Below are positions 8,914 through 17,329 of a DNA stretch of 64,000 nucleotides, piece by piece. Source of the DNA: Photorhabdus sp. CRCIA-P01 (GTDB taxonomy: Bacteria; Pseudomonadota; Gammaproteobacteria; Enterobacterales; Enterobacteriaceae); NCBI RefSeq assembly GCF_003545805.1, contig NZ_NMQR01000018.1, positions 1 through 64,000 on the forward strand, written 5' to 3'. The stretch's first letter is position 1. Every line of letters begins with the position of its first letter. A program made the position numbers and the translations under genes. The notes beneath the pieces are model-generated. The model saw nothing but the letters and a program-made list of their open reading frames with translations, ran no database searches and was not told the DNA's origin.

Positions 8914-9338
8914 CCTCGCATTTCTGTTATTTCTATTTCTTTATCGAAGCGTAAATGCTCATCGGCCGCCATCGGGATCAACCAACGTAAATTATAGATC
9001 ACATTATCGGGTAATGAATTTGCTTCATAGATATTAACGATCTCTTTTTCAATAGAATCGACAGAATAGACACGATCATCATACATATAGAGAAAATTTA
9101 CCTGATAAACGTCAGGGCGGGTTAAAACAGTAAATAATCGCCACTCTTCGGGACGTGTTTCAATACCGGCTTCCTCAGCAAACTCCCTTGCCATTGCCTG
9201 TTGAGGGCTTTCACCAGCTTCTATTTTTCCACCAATCCCATTGAGCTTCCCTTTTTGCCAACTGGGTTGTAATTTTGAAATCAGGGAGACATGTTTTTTA
9301 TCTTTAGAAAACATAAACCCTGTTACATAATTAATCAT
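8910..9338 (-). CDS. Nudix hydrolase
   Basis: A 142-residue protein with a full Nudix box: GKIEAGES, seven residues, then REFAEEAGI, giving the metal-binding G-x5-E-x7-R-E-x2-E-E-x-G pattern. Nudix enzymes hydrolyse nucleoside diphosphates linked to another group. The start ATG has GGGGAGA a few bases upstream and lies 16 bases after the stop of the PurA-like gene, so the two are co-transcribed. As the last gene of a five-gene operon built of nucleotide-type enzymes, it may process a pyrophosphate-bearing intermediate or clean up a by-product. The substrate cannot be read from the sequence. Confidence 0.85.
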   Translation of the reverse strand: MINYVTGFMFSKDKKHVSLISKLQPSWQKGKLNGIGGKIEAGESPQQAMAREFAEEAGIETRPEEWRLFTVLTRPDVYQVNFLYMYDDRVYSVDSIEKEIVNIYEANSLPDNVIYNLRWLIPMAADEHLRFDKEIEITEMRG

Positions 9339-9354
9339 TATTTTCTCCCCGCTT

Positions 9355-10614
9355 TTATTTCATGACTAATGTTTGATTTCTGTCTGGCCCATAGGAAATA
9401 TATTTGATTGGGACTCCAGCATAGTCTTGAATAAAAGATAAGAAGTCAATCAGCTCAATAGGCAGTTCCGTTAAATGTGTATATGATGAGTTAAGTGCTC
9501 CCCAGGACTTAAATGTCTTATAGATAGGTTTAACTCTGTCGAACTGTAATAATGCGTCATTGCAACAGATGAGCTTGTCGTCCATTTCATAGGCAATAGC
9601 GACTTTTATTTCATGTAAATCAGCAAGAACATCAACATTCGTTATGGCGAGTTCTGTTACGCCATTGAGTTTCACTGCATGTTTAATCAGGGATAAATCC
9701 AACCAGCCACAACGCCTCGGCCTTTTTGAAACGGTGCCATACTCGTTCCCACGCTCCCGAATATAATCAGCCTGTTCTGTCGATAATTCGGTGGGGAATG
9801 GCCCATTACCGACACGGATCATATAGGATTTCATTACACCAACAATATGCATTTTCTGTGCCGGTATACCTATCATTGCAAAGCAGGTTTGCACTAATGT
9901 CTGATATGCCACGGTATAGGGATAAGTACCAAAACTATTATCTAAGAAAGTGGCTTGTGATGTCTCAAGTAAAACATCTTCTCCAGCATTAAGTAAATCA
10001 CCGATAACTTCATTAGTGAACGTGAAATAGGGTTCTATCCTCTTGCCATATTGATGCGTTGTTTCTAACATCTCTTCAAAATCTAATGTGGTTTGTGCAT
10101 TAAAAACATGGTTAATCTGCTTTTTTCTGATATTCCAAAGAAATTCTAATTTACTCCTTAATTTTTCTTTATCAAGGGTATCAATAAGCCGAATGCCATG
10201 ACGGTTGGCTTTGTCTTCAACACAGGCCCCCACGCCGACACCAACTGAACCTATCTTCTGTTTACCTTTATATTTTTCTGACGCTCTATTTAACTCAGAA
10301 TGTAATGGTAAGACGATATGGCATCGCGGATCGATAAATATATTAGAATCAATTTTTTCTTTTTGTATAAAATCGATCTCTTTAACCAGCACGGGAAGAC
10401 TGATTAAAGCACCTTGGCAGATATATAAATTCTTTTTGTTGAGTGACGCCGGTAATTGAGAAAATGAGCTTCTTAGATCACCATGTTGCACACAATGACC
10501 CGCATTAGCGCCGCCATTGAATCGAGCAATGTTATTAATGTTGCCAGATAAATAGTCAACAAATTTTCCTTTACCTTCATCTCCAAATTGGAGTCCAACT
10601 ACAGCAGTTAACAT
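9355..10614 (-). CDS. Divergent adenylosuccinate-synthetase-like ligase (PurA paralogue)
   Basis: A 419-residue protein with the PurA N-terminal signature VVGLQFGDEGKGKFVD (P-loop-like, with the catalytic Asp) and NGGANAGHCV (catalytic His), so GTP-dependent phosphoryl activation looks intact. Two substrate loops differ from housekeeping PurA. The IMP-binding stretch usually read as GTTGRGIGPAYEDK is GSVGVGVGACVEDK here. The aspartate-binding loop usually read as TTGR-x-RR-TGW is TVSKRPRRCGW. TNVDVL keeps the Asp of the guanine-recognition motif. PurA condenses IMP with aspartate; here a different acceptor, a different amino acid, or resistance to a PurA inhibitor is inferred. AAGGA precedes the ATG. 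It is fourth in the operon, after a 190-base gap. Confidence 0.85.
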   Translation of the reverse strand: MLTAVVGLQFGDEGKGKFVDYLSGNINNIARFNGGANAGHCVQHGDLRSSFSQLPASLNKKNLYICQGALISLPVLVKEIDFIQKEKIDSNIFIDPRCHIVLPLHSELNRASEKYKGKQKIGSVGVGVGACVEDKANRHGIRLIDTLDKEKLRSKLEFLWNIRKKQINHVFNAQTTLDFEEMLETTHQYGKRIEPYFTFTNEVIGDLLNAGEDVLLETSQATFLDNSFGTYPYTVAYQTLVQTCFAMIGIPAQKMHIVGVMKSYMIRVGNGPFPTELSTEQADYIRERGNEYGTVSKRPRRCGWLDLSLIKHAVKLNGVTELAITNVDVLADLHEIKVAIAYEMDDKLICCNDALLQFDRVKPIYKTFKSWGALNSSYTHLTELPIELIDFLSFIQDYAGVPIKYISYGPDRNQTLVMK

Positions 10615-10804
10615 AAATCTATTCCTTATTATTTATTGATTTAGTTTGAGTAGTAGTTAAGTCATTATCTTTGATAATTTTTTAAATGAATAATCTGTTT
10701 TTAAATACTAAGCTGTTCTTTTAAAACTAATGTGCTAAATATCTATTCGTACACCGTTATAAATTATCCTTTATCTTATCGGATTATATTGAACAGCCTC
10801 TTTA

Positions 10805-11467
10805 TTACTGTTGATGGACCAAAGAGTCCGCTATTAATAGAGCTTCTCTTAATGTATCAACAATGGGAACACCGGCAGTTTCAAGACTGACACGGCTGTG
10901 GGTTCCTCCGGTATAAAGAATGGCATGAGCTCCTGTTGCTAATGCGGCAATTGCGTCATCGGTAGCGTCTCCAATAACCACACTTTGCTCAGGAGCAACA
11001 TTGAGTTTTTTGAGATGGTTAGCTAACTGCTCTGATTTGCCGGTTATCAATAATGGCGTATTTCTACCATCTATTTGGGTAAAGAATTTACCAATACCAT
11101 GATTATCAAGCATAGGGACCAATTCATTATGCTCCATCAATGAACATAATGACTGAGTTGCCCCTGTTTCATAGCGGGAAGCGAGGAGTTGGCTCACACC
11201 TTCCGTTAAACTGGCTTTCTGAATACCTGGGCGATAGTGAAAATTAAACGTTTTTCCGATCACTGACCATTCAGAAGATGAAGGTTCACGGCCAATCACT
11301 TGTTTATAGAAAGTTTGTACTGGAACACAATAATATTCCCGATATTGTTCCAGCGTCAGCGGTTCAATACCAATTTCCGCCAATGCGAAATTGGTTGCAC
11401 TCAATGAAACATTGACATCATTAAGTAATGTACCATTCCAATCCCAAATAATATGTGCTGTTGTCAT
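10805..11467 (-). CDS. HAD-superfamily hydrolase (phosphatase-like)
   Basis: A 220-residue HAD protein. The first motif is WDWNGTLLND: the nucleophile Asp is present, and the second acidic residue of the usual DxD is Asn, a variation seen in one group of HAD enzymes. Motif II falls in the CSLMEHN region. Motif III/IV is the VVIGDATDDAIAALATGA block with paired aspartates, followed by the typical Gly-rich loop (ILYTGGTHSR). A helical cap insert lies at about residues 15-80. Most relatives are phosphatases of sugar phosphates or nucleotides. It lies 26 bases after the phosphoribosyltransferase gene, so dephosphorylation of a phosphoribosylated intermediate is a reasonable guess. Confidence 0.85.
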   Translation of the reverse strand: MTTAHIIWDWNGTLLNDVNVSLSATNFALAEIGIEPLTLEQYREYYCVPVQTFYKQVIGREPSSSEWSVIGKTFNFHYRPGIQKASLTEGVSQLLASRYETGATQSLCSLMEHNELVPMLDNHGIGKFFTQIDGRNTPLLITGKSEQLANHLKKLNVAPEQSVVIGDATDDAIAALATGAHAILYTGGTHSRVSLETAGVPIVDTLREALLIADSLVHQQ

Positions 11468-11493
11468 AATTAATTAACTCTCCCTTTTCCAAA

Positions 11494-12675
11494 CTAACTT
11501 TTGCGAACTGAACATTCAGGACATTGATATGCCAGGGCTTTAAATGCATCGATCGGTTGTTCATAATTCAGCGGTATTTGTGCTTTTAGATTTAATAAAA
11601 AGCGCAATAATTTGGCAGCCCATGTTGGGTCTGTCAGGGTGTCATGAAGGATAGACAATAAACTGTATGAATAGGCAACCCAATCCGCCGTGGTTGTGTG
11701 AGCATATTTATCATCCGCGAAAGGCTGATTAACTAAACGATCCAAAACCTGATGATGCCTGAAACACCAAGGCGTCAAGACATCCAAGGTTTCAGGGCTG
11801 AATACACGATCAGCATGCCCATAAACGCGGGTACGTAATAATTTTTCCCAATGCAGTTCGACGGCACGGGCCTTTGGACGTTGTCCGGTTTGGGCCATGA
11901 CCAGATCGATTGCCTGACGTAAGGTATCTCCTGTTCCGCAATTATCATCAATAATTGTCACGGTTCGCCCGGATGGAATATTGCGCCCCCAGAGATGATT
12001 GCTCTTGCAAGACGTATCATCGTAACGTGAAACTTTCACTAAATTGAGCTCACTATCCCATGCTGCGGCTGTGACTGCCGCTGCCGCTGATCCTCCCAAC
12101 ATGATGCCAACAACAGAGGAGTCGCGGCATATGTCAATTTGGGCAGCGGCCAAAGTTAACAGATGATTATCCCCTTCAATAAACGGTCTGGGCACTTTGT
12201 GTTCCGTGGATGAAGGCAATTTCAGGTCATGGATCGGAGAGGATGAAAAAGTAAATGGTGTGCCCATCAGTGTTGAGCTGACGACTTTTGCACACTCTTT
12301 TATCCCATCGATGAATGGCACAATATCTTCATTAACCGTCTGCGGAGAACTTAATAAGCTATCAACAATTCTGAGCAATTTTGCCAGGCTATGATCGGCC
12401 AATATATATTTTGATGGGGCAGAACACAGCTTGTCGGTACACTCAAGTTGAGAGAGGTATTCCGTGTAATATTTCGCCGCCATCAATAGTTCGTGACAAG
12501 GTTTTTGTTGGTAATAGGCCGCACCGCGAGAACCTACAAATGCTGGCTTCTCTGTGAGTAAACCTGGCAATGCCATGACTTTTTTAGTTAAATAGCGTGT
12601 TTCAGGTACGCTACGCAATTCGCCCAGTAAACCAATAGAGCGAAGATCCAAAGCAGGAGATAAAGATTCAGACAT
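11494..12675 (-). CDS. Phosphoribosyltransferase-fold protein with a long N-terminal extension
   Basis: A protein of about 393 residues. The PRPP-binding signature is VTIIDDNCGTGDTLRQA at about residues 240-256 (paired acids, then G-T-G-x-T). An upstream GIMLGGSAAAAVTAAAW block corresponds to the first loop of the type I PRTase fold, and an RYDD stretch lies between them. The N-terminal 170 residues are mostly helical and match nothing I recognise. A C-terminal PECSVRKS tail has a CxxC-like feel with an earlier cysteine. The ATG at 12675 is preferred; a TTG at 12681 overlaps the stop of the upstream isomerase gene, so translation is coupled. It probably joins ribose-5-phosphate to a small acceptor. 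The acceptor is unknown. Confidence 0.7.
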   Translation of the reverse strand: MSESLSPALDLRSIGLLGELRSVPETRYLTKKVMALPGLLTEKPAFVGSRGAAYYQQKPCHELLMAAKYYTEYLSQLECTDKLCSAPSKYILADHSLAKLLRIVDSLLSSPQTVNEDIVPFIDGIKECAKVVSSTLMGTPFTFSSSPIHDLKLPSSTEHKVPRPFIEGDNHLLTLAAAQIDICRDSSVVGIMLGGSAAAAVTAAAWDSELNLVKVSRYDDTSCKSNHLWGRNIPSGRTVTIIDDNCGTGDTLRQAIDLVMAQTGQRPKARAVELHWEKLLRTRVYGHADRVFSPETLDVLTPWCFRHHQVLDRLVNQPFADDKYAHTTTADWVAYSYSLLSILHDTLTDPTWAAKLLRFLLNLKAQIPLNYEQPIDAFKALAYQCPECSVRKS

Positions 12676-12677
12676 AT

Positions 12678-13454
12678 TCAACGTCTCGGTGATTGTGTTG
12701 CAGCAAGGGCATCTTCGAGAGGAACCTTACCAATATGTAGAGCTTGGCCAAGGATTGCCCCTTCGACACCGATAGTGGACATATCCGCTAAAGCGCGGAG
12801 ATCATCCAGGCTCGATACTCCGCCGCCGGCAATAACGGGTGATGACGTTTTCGCGCAGACTTCCTGTAATAGCGTGAAATTTGGCGAATTCATCATGCCC
12901 CCCCGCTCAATATCGGTTACGACGTAGCGTTGGCAACCCTGTTTGTCGAGGCGCTCAAGGACATCCCAGAGATTGCCTTTGCTGATATTCCATCCATGCG
13001 TTGCCAGTTGATAACCTTCTGATGTGCTTTTTACGTCCAGAGCAATGGCGATCTTATCGCCATATTCTGCAATGGCTCGGGCACACCAATCTGGATTTTC
13101 TAATGCCGCGGTCCCCAAATTAACTCGCTGGCATCCAGTTGCTAATACTTTGCACAAGATGGTTTCATCTCTGATTCCGCCACAGACCTGTACATTAATA
13201 TCGACCGCAGCCAGGACATCGGCAATAAGATGGCTGTTTGAGCCCCGTCCTGATGCAGCATCAAGATCAACAACATGGATCCATTTTGCTCCGGCATTTT
13301 GCCAGGCTAGTGCGACTTCCGCCGGGGTACCTAAAGGTCTCCGTAATGTTGAGCTTTCACCACGGGTTAATCGAATTGCGGAATTCGATGTCATTGCTAT
13401 TCCGTCAACAATATCCACGGAGGGAAATATCTCGAATGTTTTCTTACTTATCAT
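12678..13454 (-). CDS. HisA/PriA-type Amadori isomerase, actinobacterial flavour
   Basis: A 258-residue (beta/alpha)8 barrel protein. It keeps FPSVDIVDG (first catalytic Asp), RLTRGES, VCGGIRDE, the block RVNLGTAALENP, IALDVKS, YVVTDIE (second catalytic Asp) and the phosphate-binding GGGVSSLDDLRAL with VEGAILGQAL. Several of these stretches read more like the actinobacterial dual-function PriA than enterobacterial HisA. The first loop carries about five extra residues (IAMTSNSAIRL) and the usual DGT after the second Asp is GGM, so specificity is probably altered. The ATG at 13454 has AGGTG seven bases upstream; an in-frame GTG lies at 13463. It is the first gene of the five-gene operon. The reaction is likely an aminoaldose-to-aminoketose rearrangement of a phosphoribosyl intermediate. 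Confidence 0.82.
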   Translation of the reverse strand: MISKKTFEIFPSVDIVDGIAMTSNSAIRLTRGESSTLRRPLGTPAEVALAWQNAGAKWIHVVDLDAASGRGSNSHLIADVLAAVDINVQVCGGIRDETILCKVLATGCQRVNLGTAALENPDWCARAIAEYGDKIAIALDVKSTSEGYQLATHGWNISKGNLWDVLERLDKQGCQRYVVTDIERGGMMNSPNFTLLQEVCAKTSSPVIAGGGVSSLDDLRALADMSTIGVEGAILGQALHIGKVPLEDALAATQSPRR

Positions 13455-13486
13455 TGAATACACCTAAATGATCCCAATTTAATGGT

Positions 13487-13612
13487 TTATACCCTTCATC
13501 TTTCAAGCTGCTGCTTTGTTGGCTGCTTTCACTCACCCCAGTCACATCGTTATCTATGCTCCTGGGGATTCGTTCACTTGCCGCCGCGCTGCAACTCGAA
13601 ATCTATTAGGTT
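13487..13612 (-). repeat. ERIC element, copy 1
   Basis: About 126 bases from TATACCCTTCATC to CTATTAGGT, carrying the ERIC core (CCCAGTCAC with its complement-like CCTGGGGATTCG partner, and GGCTGCTTTC). Orientation is opposite to copies 2, 4 and 5. It lies directly upstream of the PriA-like operon, so it may sit between promoter and first gene or form the boundary of the transcript. Confidence 0.9.
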
Positions 13613-14337
13613 TAAAAATTAATAACGATTGTGATTAATAAAATTAAAACTTTTAACGCAATAAACAAATATGCTTAAAAATAAACGAATTAATTTAATG
13701 AACTTAATAACCGTTCATCGATTCATAATAGTGGAAAGAAAAAATTTCTCAACAGGGTTATTAGCTAAATATAACAATTTGGATAACTTTGTTAAGCCAG
13801 TTAATCTTATATTTACTTAAGAAGAGTTAATTTAGGGGGAGGTAAATAGAGATTCAGTTTAAATATATAGGAAATGAATTCTGCTAATGTTGATAGGGAA
13901 AATTTTGTGTTATTTATCTAATATTTTAATTACTTTAAATAATATAATTCTATTTTTTTAGGTAGTGACTTTAATATATTCTTGTTTATTTTAAATAAAC
14001 AATATTAATAATTTAATTTGTTAGGGTGGTTAATTTTAATTATAAGGGAAATATAATTACCGAGAATTTAAAATAGTAACGATGATGAATAAATAACTTT
14101 CCAAAATGGTGCTACACCTTATCTACCAACAACCCTATGTATAACAATGAGTTGAATAAAACCATGTGTAGCGGAATTATGAAACCTTATTTATACAATT
14201 ACATTCTATTCATCTGTGGAATTATTTGTTTATATTATATATAAACCTATTGCATAGGTGGTTTTTATAAAAATAGTTTGTTTTTATTATCGGCAACAAT
14301 AACTTATAATATAATTTCATTGGTTATTTTGTATGAA
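13613..14337. other. AT-rich gene-free stretch between two ERIC copies
   Basis: About 725 bases of very AT-rich DNA with no open frame worth calling on either strand. It probably holds the promoter of the minus-strand PriA-like operon. A small hairpin (ACCTAT, TGC, ATAGGT at 14245-14259) is followed by GGTTTTTA on the plus strand and could end a short plus-strand transcript. It is bounded by ERIC copies in opposite orientation. Confidence 0.5.
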
Positions 14338-14466
14338 TATACCTAATAGATTTCGAGTTGCAGCGCGGCGGCAAGTGAACGAATCCCCAGGAGCATAGAT
14401 AACGATGTGACTGGGGTGAGTGAAAGCAGCCAACAAAGCAGCAGCTTGAAAGATGAAGGCTATATA
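14338..14466 (+). repeat. ERIC element, copy 2
   Basis: About 129 bases from TATACCTAATAG to the ATGAAGGCTATA end, with GTGACTGGGGTGAG and GCAGCCAACAAAG in the core. It is nearly identical to copy 5 and an inverted match of copy 1. Confidence 0.9.
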
Positions 14467-14593
14467 TATTTACAATGATATTGATCGTAATGTTTAGAAT
14501 GTAGAATTTCGCTTATTAGCAATATTCCTTAATTTAAATAGGTGATTAAGCATAAATGCAGTCTGTTACCAGACTGCGTTCCACTCGATCATT

Positions 14594-14625
14594 AACAAGA
14601 GGCACCTATTTGGGCACCTCTTGTT
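14594..14625 (-). terminator. Hairpin after the MATE gene
   Basis: A 9-bp stem (AACAAGAGG at 14594-14602 with CCTCTTGTT at 14617-14625). It lies about 60 bases past the stop of the minus-strand transporter. No strong U-tract follows on the minus strand, so the call is moderate. Confidence 0.45.
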
Positions 14626-14685
14626 GTGGGGAGTAACTGGAAGAAACTACTTTAAGGAGACTGGCTGAACAGTTATTTTAATCAT

Positions 14686-16026
14686 TCAAATATCGAGTCG
14701 CTTAGTTTGCCATTTTTTAGATTTCCAACGCCAGATATTAGTGAGCCCACGCAACCATTCGTCACAGAAGAAACCGATCCAGATACCTAAAATGCCCATT
14801 TCCATTTTGATCCCCAAAAAGTACCCTACCGGAACAGCAATACACCACATAAAGAATATGGCCGCATATAGTGGGAAACGCGCATCACCGGAAGCACGCA
14901 ACGCGTTTACCATAACGATATTTGCGGTACGGATTGGCTCCAGAAAAACGGATAGCAAGAATAGTGGTAACAACAATTTGATAATAGCTTCATCTTGCGT
15001 CAGAAAATGCAGAATCGGCATTCTGAACAGCCAGAAAGCAGTGACCACGCCAATAGTGACGATACAGCCGATTTTCAGACTATTAATGCCACGAATATAA
15101 GCATCTTCAAACCGTTTCGCACCGACCAGATGGCCAACCATAATTTCGTTACCAATGCTGGTGGCAATGCCAAACAACATCACAAATAGTGATAGCTGGA
15201 AATAGAGTGTTTGTGCCGCCAGTGAAATTTCACCCATCAGTCCAATGAATGCTATGGCCGCCATATATTGCAGTATCCACACTACGTTTTCACCCGCTGC
15301 GGGTAAACCGATATATAAGATTTTGCCCAACATACCTTGTGACCAGCGCAGGAAACCTGCCAGCGTAAATTTGATCCGCAGGCCATAACTGAGTAGACAG
15401 AATAATAGGATCACGGCAACAATCCGGCCAAAGACCGTAGACCAGGCAACACCTTCCAGACCATATTTAGGTAATCCGAAGAAACCATACAGGACGATCA
15501 TATTACCTAGCACTGTCAGCACGTTAGCAATCAAAGTAACATACATTGCCGGTTTTGATTTCCCATAAACCCGCAAACAAGCAGCCAGAATAATCGAAAT
15601 AGCTTCGGGGATCAGACAGATACCCAGAATGTGCAGATAGTTAAAACCATCTTCCATCAGATGTTCCGGCATATTCATGATATATAAGATCTTATAGCCG
15701 AAGAAGATAGGAATCAGTGCACAGATAAACCCAAGCAAAAAGTTGAATGCAATAGAAATATGGATTGCCTGGCTAGCCTTATCCCGTTTGCCTGCACCAA
15801 TATATTGAGCAATAACGACACTGCAACCAACACTGATAAAGTTGAAGATAGTGATAAACAGATCAAATACCTGATTACCTACGGCCATGGCAGCCAGATA
15901 AGAAGTAGAAACATGGCTCACCATATAAGTATTAATTAATAAAGTGGCCAGATGGAGAAGAATATCAATAAAAATCGGCCAGCTTAACGAAAAGAGCGAG
16001 CGCTCAGTAACATCAGTTTGATGCAT
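14686..16026 (-). CDS. MATE-family multidrug/metabolite efflux transporter
   Basis: A 446-residue integral membrane protein with about twelve hydrophobic segments in two similar halves, the MATE layout. The first helix block contains SLSWPIFIDILLHL, helix 2 GNQVFDLF, and the second half begins after LGKILYIGLPAAGENV. MATE proteins export cationic or amphipathic small molecules using Na+ or H+ gradients. It stands alone between two ERIC copies, with its own upstream region. It lies on the same strand as the PriA/PurA-like operon and about 1.2 kb upstream of it, so it could be the exporter of that operon's product. That link is inference from position. Confidence 0.88.
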   Translation of the reverse strand: MHQTDVTERSLFSLSWPIFIDILLHLATLLINTYMVSHVSTSYLAAMAVGNQVFDLFITIFNFISVGCSVVIAQYIGAGKRDKASQAIHISIAFNFLLGFICALIPIFFGYKILYIMNMPEHLMEDGFNYLHILGICLIPEAISIILAACLRVYGKSKPAMYVTLIANVLTVLGNMIVLYGFFGLPKYGLEGVAWSTVFGRIVAVILLFCLLSYGLRIKFTLAGFLRWSQGMLGKILYIGLPAAGENVVWILQYMAAIAFIGLMGEISLAAQTLYFQLSLFVMLFGIATSIGNEIMVGHLVGAKRFEDAYIRGINSLKIGCIVTIGVVTAFWLFRMPILHFLTQDEAIIKLLLPLFLLSVFLEPIRTANIVMVNALRASGDARFPLYAAIFFMWCIAVPVGYFLGIKMEMGILGIWIGFFCDEWLRGLTNIWRWKSKKWQTKRLDI

Positions 16027-16138
16027 TTGAAAAACCTGCTTATTGAAAAAGGTAAATGAATTATTTCTTGAGATGCCGCATACTCAGAAAATATTCAGGT
16101 ATTGTACATGGTTTATTTATCCGTTAACAGGGATGAGA

Positions 16139-16266
16139 TATATACCCTTCATCTTTCAAACTGCTGCTTTGTTGGCTGCTTTCACTCACCCCAGTCACAT
16201 AGTTATCTATGCTCTTGGGGATTCGTTCACTTGCCGCCGCGCTGCAACTCGAAATCTATTAGGTAT
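16139..16266 (-). repeat. ERIC element, copy 3
   Basis: About 128 bases, same orientation as copy 1, from ATATACCCTTCATC to CTATTAGGTATA. It differs from copy 1 at scattered bases (for example CTCTTGGGG in place of CTCCTGGGG). It lies about 110 bases upstream of the MATE start. Confidence 0.9.
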
Positions 16267-16744
16267 AGAAAGATAAAAAGATGAATTCTGTGATTGGATT
16301 TTTTCTGCTTGAACAACGCCTTGTGGTACGAATCAAATAACGATCAATGAGCATCATAAAGGAAATGATTAGCAGCAAATATTAGCATTACTATTTGTCG
16401 GATGTATTAGCGGAATTGATAAAAAATTCAAATACCCGGGTTAAAAATATTTTACACAATTTTTTAATGTATTAGTGGTGCTTATGAAATATCAAATTGG
16501 TCAATATATGGGTATCTATATATGCCTAATGAATTATTATGGGATATTGTTTATGGTTTGATATTGATGAATAATTTTGTTGGATTGTAGAGATTCTTCA
16601 AATCGGGTCATTAAGTTTTTCATGATAACTTAAACGATTTATCAACAAAGTGATAGAAAAATCTTTGTGGTTAAATTTTGTCCTATAATTAATTTAAAGG
16701 AGTCGAACATAAGGAAATGAAAATATACCATTCAGTGAGGTGAT
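16267..16744. other. AT-rich intergenic region
   Basis: About 480 bases without a supportable gene. It separates the divergent MATE and small-peptide genes and must contain the promoter of the latter. No convincing operator was recognised. Confidence 0.5.
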
Positions 16745-16978
16745 ATGATGATAAATAGATTACAACACCAGTTACTTTGGTCCCTTTTAACGTTGACTTT
16801 TTTTTCTGCTTTTTCCACATCTACTTATGCTTGTGTGCTACAACCACATTTTCCTATATGTGCTATAAAATGTATCGTTTTTTCATCTCATACTGCAACA
16901 TGTATTATCGGTTCTCACGTTCCTAATCATTTAACCTCTGATTATCCAACGCCTGTTGTAGTTGAAAAAAATAGTTAA
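16745..16978 (+). CDS. Small secreted four-cysteine peptide, unknown function
   Basis: A 77-residue product (an ATG three bases later is equally possible) preceded by GTGAGGTGAT, a good ribosome binding site. Residues 1-29 form a clear Sec signal peptide with a hydrophobic core (LLWSLLTLTFFSAFS) and a cleavage site near STYA. The mature part of about 48 residues has cysteines at positions 30, 39, 43 and 53 of the precursor (spacing 8, 3, 9), allowing two disulfides, and a His/Pro-rich tail. A strong terminator follows at 17060, so this is a self-contained transcription unit. I do not recognise the family. Signal peptide, paired cysteines and own terminator together support a real gene. Confidence 0.6.
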   Translation: MMINRLQHQLLWSLLTLTFFSAFSTSTYACVLQPHFPICAIKCIVFSSHTATCIIGSHVPNHLTSDYPTPVVVEKNS

Positions 16979-17059
16979 TCGAGAGGGGAATTATATTGAT
17001 ATTCAGCTAGTGCAATTATTGTATTATGCGGAATTACACCTATGTTTTTCTCTATTTTC

Positions 17060-17086
17060 CGCCCTTTATTAAAGGGCGATTTTTTG
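17060..17086 (+). terminator. Rho-independent terminator after the small peptide gene
   Basis: An 8-bp perfect stem (CGCCCTTT at 17060-17067, AAAGGGCG at 17071-17078) with a 3-base loop, followed by ATTTTTTG. It insulates the tna leader from upstream transcription. Confidence 0.9.
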
Positions 17087-17252
17087 TAAATTATATTCGT
17101 GGTTTATTGTGTTAGTAGTTTATTTAATTAATGATGCTTAATTGCATTGTTATATTTTTTTATTAAATCCGTTGTCTGTTTATCTTGATAATTTATCTGA
17201 TTAACTAAATTGAATCTATATATAAAATTATATTTTTGATGCTTTCTATTTT

Positions 17253-17268
17253 TGTGGAATTGGTCACG
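17253..17268 (+). promoter_or_regulatory. CRP binding site of the tna promoter
   Basis: TGTGG, six bases, TCACG closely matches the CRP consensus TGTGA-N6-TCACA. Its centre lies about 70 bases before the tnaC start codon. Catabolite control of tnaCAB is established in E. coli, so the position makes sense here. Confidence 0.75.
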
Positions 17269-17329
17269 GATAATTTAAATATTATCTATATCTTAATGAT
17301 TGATTTTAATCAGGGAATAAATTCATTTT

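Noticed and set aside
9355-10614. The PurA-like gene as a phage PurZ (2-aminoadenine pathway) enzyme
   Set aside because: The catalytic Asp of GDEGKGK is present, whereas I recall it being replaced in PurZ, and no phage genes or partner enzymes of that pathway lie nearby.
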